DNA of 64,000 nucleotides from Sorghum bicolor (taxonomy: Eukaryota > Streptophyta > Magnoliopsida > Poales > Poaceae). The translations under genes were made by a program, and so were the position numbers. Position 1 is the first letter of the stretch, and each line of letters begins with the position of its first letter. Of the stretch, positions 56,163 to 64,000 are shown one piece after another. A model generated the notes under the pieces. The model made no database searches and was not told the origin of the DNA. It saw nothing but the letters and a program-made list of their open reading frames with translations. The DNA lies in NCBI RefSeq assembly GCF_000003195.3, contig NC_012879.2, positions 20,298,647 through 20,362,646 on the forward strand, written 5' to 3'.

Positions 56163-59100
56163 ATGGCCATCAACTTCGTCGTTCCTGAGATCAGCGTACT
56201 ACCCTTTTTTTGTACTTTTACTGTATCCCAGTTCATCCGCAATCTTCCTTACCGAATCCTTTTTTCTTTTTGTTCTCCTTTCGTTCCCAAAAATTTCTAG
56301 GATTTGGCTAACAAGATCGTTATTCCTACCGATCAACCCCATCTCCAATGCCTTGGTCTACTAGGGAACTTGGATCCCACCGATCCTATAAACGCAGAGA
56401 CAAACAGAATCCCTTTTAGAGCCGAGAATTTTTCTCTAGATCTATGGAAAGACGCCTTCCGTTCCTGGCCCTGTCCTACCAAGGGATGGAAGGATTGGTT
56501 TCTGAGAGTCAGTAATTCAAATGAAGTCCAATGGGGTGAACGGAAATTAGATCAGTGCATTAGACTGTCTCTTGCCGATATGGAGAGAAATGAGTCGCTA
56601 CTGATAGCTGCCTCATACTTCTGGTCAGATACACTTAATGCTTTCGTGTTTGGCCATGGCCCTGCTTCCCCTACACTTGCCGATGTTCTCATGCTCACCG
56701 GTTTAGACATATCCACTGCCGATACCACCCACCTGTTCGACACCAAACCCAGTGCTAAGGTAGAAACCCGTGCTATCGGTGGTTGGTCAGGGTATATTTA
56801 GAAGTACCGCCGAACAGGACCTGTCAATATAAAGGAATAGACCACCTTCCTGAACATGTGGTTAGATAAGTTTGTATTCTGTGGTCGATCGGCAGGACCA
56901 ACTTCACCTATCGGCAGCAGAAAGGCTAGCTAATGGTGGCCGATTTCCTCTTGGCCGATACCTGCTCGGCTCTGCTTATCACCTCCTCCATCAAGTAGCT
57001 CACAAACTACTGCTTGGTCAATCCATCGGCAACTTAGGGGGTCCCTGGTGGTTCATTAATATGTGGCTTAGTCTTCACATGCACAAGCGCCTTGAGTTTG
57101 ACCTCTTTGCTCAGCGCTTCCCTAGAGATATAGCTGAAGATTATGAACTGGATGAGGAAGAATCGGCAACTCGTTCCCCTCTGAACTTTGGCAAAGCCGT
57201 CATAGTTTTGCCTGGCACAGGCGGCAACGCAGACCAGGTCAGCCGATTCTTCCAAACTCTGTATGAGGGTTTGACCAGGGAACAGCGGGCATGGATGCCT
57301 TATGAAGACCCAGACACCAGATTCCCTCTGACTTTCCACCTCTTCAATGATGCTCTCAACAAGGATCGTGAGGTGATGATGGCAATTATCACCCCAGAGC
57401 TATACCGGTGAACTTCTTTGGCAGTGGGAAAACTTCTAACCTGACTTATGAGTTCTACAATCCATCGGCATTAGCTCGTCAACTAGCTTTCGGCCAACTG
57501 CCGATTGTACTTTGCTACGCCGATGTGATAAAACCGAGAGAGATTATCACCAGCCATCTGGAATGGATCAGGGTAGCCCAACTTCCACCAAACGCCGATA
57601 CAGATGTTGATCTATCGGCTTGAATCCCAGCTCTCTTCATCACTCAGGCATACAAACAGTGGTGGGAAGAATAGAAAGAGCACCTGTTCTACAGATCGGC
57701 TCTTACATACTGTGGCATGATCGACCCTCCATACAAAGTCCTCGATACCACTGTAAGTACTTCCGAACCGATGTTTCAATCCTTTCATTTTCACTTTCTA
57801 TCGGTATCTTACTTCCTTGTTATATGCAGGTCGATGACACACCCCCATTGGTCAGCAGGAGTGGCAAGCCGATTGAGCTCCTTCCATCAGGCCCGATCTC
57901 TTTGATCGGCAACAATGCTCCAACTCTAGCTGCTATAATGCATCGGGGTGTGCGCCTCAAGAAGGTCACCACCAAACGAATGAGAACATCCCCATCGGTA
58001 GCTGCTACTGCCCTGGCACAAGCCTTCAAGGTACATTCTCTAATTCTTTATTCATACCGATCTCATTCTTATACATATCACACTTGTACTCATAAACTTC
58101 TTATCGTTGTATCAGCACACCAGTACATCGGCAAAGACCAGAAGTACGACTGCCGATGCCCCCCAGTCTAGTCAACCGAAAAGAAAGGGTTCCAAGATTA
58201 CCAGATCACAAGCAAAGCGTCAGAGAACAGCAACGCCTTCTCCTCCCCCAGTATCTCCAATCCCAGTAGAATCATCTCCCTCTTCTCCAGAAATCCAAAC
58301 ACAGCAGATTCCATCTCCTCCTCAGTCACAAGAAGAACCCCAAGTGGAAGAGCTCCAGCCAGAGGTACCTCAGCCAGAAGAGATACCGGCTGATGTACAC
58401 GAGCAGACCACCGATCCAGCAAGCCTAATCATAGCATCGGTAGTCTCCTCGATCCAGACAAGCACTGCACCTCCTCAAGGTAATATACTTTCTATTTACT
58501 GCCGATGAACCTATTTTCCCACTTTACTAATCACTTCTGTCAATCTTTCAGCTAACATAGTTTCATCGGCAATCCCAGCCGATCAGCCCGTGGTTCCATC
58601 GGCGTCATCCAGTCAGAGGCGAGAGATGGCCCTGAAACAAGTAAGTTACCCAATCTCTATCTGTATTATTTATCAGTACTTGATCATAGAATAACTTATT
58701 TTATTTTCCTTTTCAGGAACAGGACTCTCCTGACAGCTTGTTCTCCTTTGCCATCGACATCTCTGAGGATGAAGGCGAGGAGGCAAGTTCTTCTCGAGCT
58801 ATTGGAATCTCATCGGCAGAAATCAGAGCAAAGTTAGAAGAATTGTCGGCCCTTCTTCATCAAGACACGGCCCAATTGGTCGACGATTCCGATTCAGCCA
58901 AGGCCTTGTTCAAGACTCTCAGAGGCCAAATTCCTGCCGATGCCGAGGAGATCCTCTTCAAGGATGCTCACTTAGAAAGTCGGCAGCTTCAATATCAATA
59001 GGCCGCTCAACGCCTTGCCGATAGGGCTAATCATGCTCAGCTATCAGAAGAGATGATAAAAGTGAAGCTCCTTGCCGATGAAAAGCACAAGAACATCGGC

Positions 59101-59385
59101 ATCTTGAAATCCTCGGGGGATGTATTGAAGCACAAGATTTCTGAGCTATCGGCAAAGAGAGAGGCCCTATTGACAGAACTCAAGCAGGTAGAAGAAAGCC
59201 AGCTTCCTGAAGCGATCAAGCTTCTTGAACAAGAGCGAAATGTCGAAGCTCGCAAAGCACTGCAGATGAAGAAGAAGCTGAAGCCAGTGGAGGGCTCTAC
59301 CGATGACGACATGAAGGAGATAGAAGAAGCCAACCAGATCCGTCTGCGCGCCATATCGACGATCCAGGCTTTGTTAAACATGTGA
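56163..59385 (+). pseudogene. Element F antisense plant-mobile-domain gene (six exons)
   Basis: Likely exons: 56163-56195, 56301-57752, 57830-58030, 58116-58479, 58552-58640 and 58717-59385, all with GT-AG borders. Exon 1 is MAINFVVPEIS. Exon 2 holds the plant mobile domain (aminotransferase-like, PF10536): LWKDAFRSWPCPTKGWKDWF, SLLIAASYFWSDTLNAFVFG, GPASPTLADVLMLTGLDIST, then RRTGPV and GGPWWFINMWL. Later exons give a basic stretch (KRKGSKITRSQAKRQRT), a Pro/Glu-rich linker and a long coiled coil (ELSAKREALLTELKQVEESQ). TAGs at 56799 and 58999 and frameshifts near 56880, 57410 and 57620 break this copy. In Arabidopsis, the host plant-mobile-domain proteins MAIN and MAIL1 act in transposon silencing; the role of this one is unknown. 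Confidence 0.8.
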
Positions 59386-59541
59386 ATTCTTCATCGGCGG
59401 CACATTTGCTCTTTTCTTTTAAACACTCCTAATATTTTGGTCTAGCCGATAGGACTGTTATCGGCACCTTTTAAAACATTAGGTCCGGCCCTAGATACAC
59501 TTTTGATTCAGCCGATAGGAATGTTATCGGCACTTAAACTT
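59386..59541. terminator. Convergent 3' region with two GCCGATA hairpins
   Basis: The antisense gene and pol end towards each other here. Two near-identical inverted repeats, GCCGATA...TATCGGC with 7-bp spacers, lie at 59445-59465 and 59511-59531. They may act in 3' end formation or as protein sites; the terminator label is a guess from position. Confidence 0.45.
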
Positions 59542-60640
59542 TCATGCATCAAGCCATATGCTGGGGTAATATCTCTTTAAATATTTGCCGTTCAATGCCC
59601 TAGGAAATTCAACTCCTTCGAGAGTTTCTAAGATATAGGTGTTGCCAGGAGCAGATCGATTTATACGATAGGGACCCTCCCAATTGGGAGACCACTTCCC
59701 AAATTTTGAACTTTTAGTCCCGATCGGTAACATTAGTTTCCACACTAAGTCTCCATCGGCAAACTCCTTAGCCTTTACCTTCTTATCGTACCATCTGGCA
59801 ACTCTCTTCTTATTTTCTTCTATACTTATCAAAGCCCTTAGCTGATGCCCTGCTAGATCATCCAACTCGTCTGTCATCAAAGTAGTATAATCATCGGCAG
59901 TCAATTGATCTTGAAAAGATAGTCGCCTAGACCCAGTCTTAATTTCCCAAGGTAACATTGCATCATGTCCATACACCAACTGATAAGGTGAAACTTTGGT
60001 CGACCCATGACAAGCCATCCGATATGACCATAAAGCTTCATTCAACAATGTATGCCACCTCCTAGGATTTTCTTCAATCTTTCGTTTAATAAGCTTGATA
60101 ATTCCTTTGTTAGATGCTTCGCCCTGCCCATTAGCTTGAGCATAATAAGGAGAAGAATTTAATACTTTAATTCCCATACCGATTGCAAACTCATCAAACT
60201 CCCCTGATGTAAACATAGTACCCTGATCGGTAGTAATTGTCTGAGGAATTCCAAATCAGTAAATGATATGCTCCTTCACAAAATCAATCATATTGGCCGA
60301 TGTAACTTTCTTCAAAGGAATAGCTTCAACCCATTTGGTGAAATAATCGGTGGCAACCAAGATAAACTTATGTCCTTTGCTGGATGGCGGATAAATCTGG
60401 TCGATCAAGTCAATAGCCCATCCTCGGAACGACCAAGGTTTGATGATAGGATTCATGGCCGATGCGGGTGCTCTTTGAACATTGCCAAATTTCTGACATC
60501 CTTGACACCCCTTGAAATATTTAAAGCAATCTTCAAGTATGGTTGGCCAAAAATACCCATCCTCCTAATCATCCACTTCATCTTAAAAGCCGACTGATGT
60601 GCTCCACATACTCCTTCATGGATTTCTCCCATTAAACTTT
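59542..60640 (-). pseudogene. Element F integrase
   Basis: The zinc-binding N-terminus is readable around GVCGAHQSAFKMKWMIRR and KGCQGCQKFG, with a frameshift between the His and Cys pairs. The core has WAIDLIDQIYPPSSKGHKF (first Asp), TTDQGTMFTSGEFDEFA (second Asp) and QANGQGEASNKGIIKLIKRK (catalytic Glu). The C-terminal part ends FADGDLVWKLMLPIG...SPNWEGPYRI...YLKRYYPSIWLDA, as usual for the lineage. A TGA stop near 60255 (HIIY-stop-FGIP, likely from CGA) splits the two core frames. The DDE triad is otherwise intact. It ends about 155 bp from the end of the antisense gene. Confidence 0.87.
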
Positions 60641-61147
60641 TAGCTTCATCATCACCTAAGCACCTGAGAAGAATCCCATCAATAGTTCGATAATATAATT
60701 CATCTTCAAGGAGCACATACTTGGTGGCTTGAAACCGAACACGTCTCTCAACTTTCTTGGATGGATCCTTTAAATAATCAATGATTTCTTTTCTCCAATC
60801 ATCGGCACTGATTGCCGATATTGCGTTTAACATGGGTTGATATCCCAACGCATGCTGAGCCAACCGATTGGCCTCTTCATTATGCAACCGAGGAACGTGC
60901 TCTAATCGGAAATCCTTGAATTCCTTTAACAGTTGCGTACTTTTTCATAGTAAGTTATCAAGACCTTGCTTTGGCATTCGTAACTTCCAGCCAATTGATT
61001 TATAACCAACATAGAATCTCCAAAGATTTCAACAGCATCAGCACGAACCTCTTTTAACAACTCCAACCCCTTAATTAAAGCTTGATATTCAGCTTGATTA
61101 TTTGTCGACGTGGCAACAGTCGGCAAGGAGAACTCATATTTCCTTCC
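60641..61147 (-). pseudogene. Element F RNase H, C-terminal part, and linker
   Basis: RNase H is split by a TAG at 61148-61150. The first catalytic Asp lies upstream (WTLFFDGSTCDRGAGISIV, end of the RT frame). This part has TNNQAEYQALIKGLELL (Glu) and AVEIFGDSMLVINQLAGS (Asp). Then, after a frame change near 60930, comes VPRLHNEEANRLAQHALG and the linker DELYYRTIDGILLRCLGDDE. It degrades the RNA template during cDNA synthesis. Confidence 0.82.
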
Positions 61148-62650
61148 CTAAGGGGAAATTAGCACTATGCTGATTCCTGCCCCCCGATCACATGTGGATC
61201 CATCAAAGAAGAGCGTCCACGGTACAATTTCCAAAGCCTCCACTGCACCGCAATGTTGAGTCACAAAATCGGCCATAATATGTCCTTTAACCGCTTTAGC
61301 CGATTCGTAACGCAGATCGAATTCCGACAATGCCAAAATCCACTTACCGATCCTACCACTCATGATCGGCATAGACAGCATATATCGGACCACGTCATCT
61401 TTGCATATAATATTGCATTCGGCCGATAGTAAATAGTGCCTCAATTTAGTACATGAGAAATATAGGCACAAACATAACTTTTCAATGGCCGAATACCTGG
61501 TCTCAGCATCAACCAATCTCCTGCTTAAATAGTAAATCACACATTCCTTCCCTTCAAATTCTTGAATTAAAGCCGAACTGATGACCATCCCATCGGTAGA
61601 CAAATATAACCTGAAGGGCTTTCCTTGCTGAGGTGGAATCAGAACTGGAGGATTTACCAAATAATTCTTGATTTCATCTAAAGCCAACTGTTGCTCCTTT
61701 CCCCATACGAACTCTTGATCGGCTTTCAATCTAAGTAAAGGACTGAAAGCATGAATTTTACCAGACAAGTTAGATATAAATCTCTTGATAAAATTTACCT
61801 TGCCGATCAAGGACTGGAGCTCAGTTTTGTTGGTAGGAGCAACTATTTTATTGATAGCATCAATGGATCTCCTACTAACTTCAATCCCCCTTTGATGCAC
61901 CATGAAACCAAGGAATTGTCCTGCCGATACGCCAAATGCACACTTGTTAGGGTTCATCTTCAAACCATGCTTCCTTGTGCATTCTAACACCTTTCGCAAA
62001 TCGGCAAGATGCTTTGTGAAGTCTCCAGACTTAACCACCACATCATCAATATAAATTTCCACCAGCTTGCCGATGAACTCATGAAATATAAAATTCATAG
62101 CCCTCTGATAAGTAGCACCAGCATTTTTCAAACCAAAGGTCATGACTATCCATTCAAACAACCCAACATGACCAGGAAATCTAAATGCAGTCTTTGGAAT
62201 ATCTTCTTCAGCCATGAATACCTGATTATACCATGCATTGCCATCCATAAAGCTAATGATCCAATGCCCAGCCGCAGCATCAACTAGCAGATCGGCAACT
62301 GGCATTGGGTAGCCATCCATCGGTGTAGCTTTATTAAGATTCCTGAAATCAATGCAAACCCGAAGCTTCCCATTTTTGTTATAGACTGGAACAACATTGG
62401 AAATCCACTCGGTATACCGACATTGTCGAATAAATTTAGCTTCGATGAGTTTGGTTATTTCGGCCTTAATATCTGGAAGAATATTAGGATTACATCGGCG
62501 AGCTGGCTGTTGATGTGGCCGAAATCCAGACTTGATGGGTAACCGATGTTCAACAATCGATCGGTCCAAACCAGGCATCTCAGTATAATCCCAAGCAAAG
62601 CAATCTTTATATTCCTTTAACAAATCGGTTAACTACTGCTTACACTCAGG
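61148..62650 (-). CDS. Element F reverse transcriptase (long intact frame)
   Basis: An open frame of 491 codons (62623-61148), the longest in the window. Motifs in order: YKDCFAWDYTEMPGLD, the N-terminal RT block RPHQQPARRCNP, LRVCIDFRNLNKATPMDGYP, ISFMDGNAWYNQVFM (motif A with its Asp), MTFGLKNAGATYQRAMN (motif B), EIYIDDVVVKS (Y-I-D-D active site), GLKMNPNKCAFGVSAGQFLG, the thumb/connection, YLSRRLVDAETRYS and the start of RNase H (TLFFDGSTCDRGAG). The polymerase catalytic residues are present. It stops at a TAG inside RNase H. The true polyprotein start lies upstream in gag. Confidence 0.9.
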
Positions 62651-63639
62651 ATTTAACTTAGCACTAATAAAAGTAGGCCTGGGCTTATCACCACTACCTA
62701 TATCTACTTCTACCAAATCATCGGCCGATGTGAATCCCTGGCCTAATTTTCCATCATCGGTGAATCTATCCATTAGAACTCCTCGTCAGAACCGACTGCT
62801 TCGATCGGTGGAATTTCATAATCGGCAACTTTGAGGAACTCCTTCTCCCAAACTTCTCCTGAGATACACCTAGTTCTTTCATAAGTGTCCGCCTCTGTCG
62901 ATGCAATGACATAAGAAGAATCGCTCGGGACAATCTCAATCTTGTCACCTACCCACTGGACCAAGCACTGGTGCATTGTAGATGGGATGCAACAATTGGC
63001 ATGAATCCAATCTCTCCCTAGAAGCAAGTTATAAGCACCTTTTTCCGCTGATCACGAAGAAAGTTGTCGGCAAGGTTTTGCTGCCGATGGTCAACTCGAC
63101 GCATATTGCCCCCTTAACTGAAGACACGTTTCCCTCGAAGTCCTTTAACATCATATCGGTCTTGGTCAAATCTTGTCCCCTTTTCCAAGCTTCCGATATA
63201 CTGCATACGGCATGATGTTGATAGCGGCTCCACCATCAATTAATATCTTGGTCATTGGCTGACCATCAACCCTTACTTTGACAAACAGGGCTTTAAGATG
63301 CTGCCTTTCATTGTCGGCAGGCTTTTCAAAGATAGCCGTCATCGGATCCAGAGCCAACTGAGCTATCTGGTCGGAAAACTCCAACTCCTCATCATCGCTG
63401 GATGGCGCAAGGAATTCCACCGGCAACATAAATACCATATTAACTTCTGCCGATGGCCCTTTCCCCTTAGTATCTGATTGTTGCTGATCCCCAGATTGGC
63501 CAGAGTTCTCGCCCTTGCTTAGCTCTTCTCGTCTTTCGCGCTGCAGACTCTTTTTCTTTGTTTTAGTCAACCCCTCTGGACACCATGGGGGAAGTGGTGA
63601 CTGCCTTGCCGATGGACGACAATGTTCCCTTGACTCCAT
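62651..63639 (-). pseudogene. Element F aspartic protease and linker
   Basis: The frame 63639-63166 includes a basic and Gln-rich linker, MVFMLPVEFLAPSSDDEELE and the active site TKILIDGGAAINIMPYAVYR (D-G-G-A). A frameshift near 63175 separates it from the second half. That half is readable from LKDFEGN through ICVELTIGSK, then GAYNLLLGRDWIHANCCIPS (the ILGRDW signature of the family) and EADTYERTRCISGEVWEKEF (63027-62773). A short linker then leads to reverse transcriptase. In life it would process the Gag-Pol precursor. The shift makes this copy inactive unless bypassed. Confidence 0.82.
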
Positions 63640-64000
63640 CCGATAGTGTTAGCGTCCCTGCAAAATATGAACTCATCAGGAACCTGTGCATTAGCCATCT
63701 CCTCAAGCTCTTCCTGATTCCTAGAAAATATTCAACACGATCACCAAGTCTATCGTGCACACTGAGTCTGCCCCCCAGCTGATCATGAACGGACGCTCTC
63801 CCCTAATCGGCCCATTAAATCGCCGATCATCATCGTGATAGCGTCGATCGGATCTGTCATACCGATTATAACCATTGCATTCAGGGCAATCTCTAACAGT
63901 GGGCAACTTGATGTTCTGCTCCCAGCAATGGATAAAGAATGGGTAGTTCCAGTGATCTCTATGCCGATTCCACTCCTGTCGGCGTCTTTCTTCTTCCCAA
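63640..64000 (-). pseudogene. Element F gag C-terminus (cut by window edge)
   Basis: Minus-strand reading gives ERRRQEWNRHRDHWNYPFFI, HCWEQNIKLPTVRDCPECNG and RRYHDDDRRFNGPIRGERP, a typical Tat Gag tail with a CPEC pair and an Arg/Asp-rich region. A frame change follows towards the protease. The capsid part lies outside the window. Confidence 0.7.

Larger units (their letters stand above)
54892..64000 (-). mobile_element. Element F: Tat-like retrotransposon with antisense plant-mobile-domain gene
   Basis: Minus-strand order from the window's right edge: gag end, protease, reverse transcriptase, RNase H, integrase (ending 59542), then a plus-strand six-exon gene (56163-59385), polypurine tract and 3' LTR (54892-55609). 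The 5' LTR lies outside the window. It is inserted in element E's gag; TAGGG (54887-54891) is one side of the duplication. The hexamer ATCGGC/GCCGAT occurs about 70 times across it. Few stops are seen in pol, so it is younger than element E. Confidence 0.88.

Overview
This window is a block of nested transposable elements from a plant nuclear genome. It is most likely a large-genome grass: the Ty3/gypsy families, the tRNA-Asp-type primer sites, the CACTA and MULE relics and the antisense retroelement genes all have the grass look. I see no rRNA, tRNA or CRISPR. The only candidate host gene is a small C2H2 zinc-finger ORF at about 18.4-18.9 kb. Almost every coding segment belongs to a transposon, and most carry stops or frameshifts.

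Layout. (1) 1-9768: element A, a minus-strand Athila-like LTR retrotransposon with gag and protease but no reverse transcriptase. Its 5' LTR is split by B1, a 3.0-kb solo LTR (6600-9628) with a perfect TATTT target duplication. (2) 10592-15965: CACTA-1, with matching 13-bp ends and GGG duplications. It holds TNP2 transposase pieces on both strands and an LTR-plus-primer-site fragment inside the gene. (3) About 16.0-17.3 kb: a MULE relic cut by a second LTR fragment. (4) 18379-18933 (-): the zinc-finger ORF with an EAR-like motif. (5) 22187-25144: CACTA-2, a non-autonomous element. (6) 26450-39686: element C, with a 5.46-kb LTR and only about 0.44 kb of its own internal sequence. Element D (32237-39446, CCAAT duplication) sits inside C; it has no gag and carries two consecutive aspartic protease domains. 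(7) 39687-42501: B2, a second copy of the B LTR, inserted in C's 3' LTR. (8) 42502-54891: element E, a Tat-lineage retrotransposon inserted in B2. Its pol runs on the minus strand, and an intron-containing gene of the 'putative gypsy type transposon' family runs on the plus strand. (9) 48469-49185: a solo LTR of family F inside E. (10) 54892-64000 and beyond: a long copy of F inserted in E's gag. Its pol is on the minus strand, and a six-exon plant-mobile-domain gene is on the plus strand.

The right half is therefore a stack: C holds D and B2, B2 holds E, and E holds two F insertions. Four duplications are directly readable (B1, CACTA-1, D and the F solo LTR); the other junctions are read from LTR ends.

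The most unusual signal is in family F. The hexamer ATCGGC (or its complement GCCGAT) occurs about 70 times in 9.1 kb by hand count, against about 4-5 expected by chance, in the LTR, introns, antisense gene and pol alike. Two copies form matched hairpins where the antisense gene and pol converge. Together with an element-borne plant-mobile-domain protein, this suggests a self-recognition or anti-silencing cassette; that is a hypothesis, not something the sequence proves.
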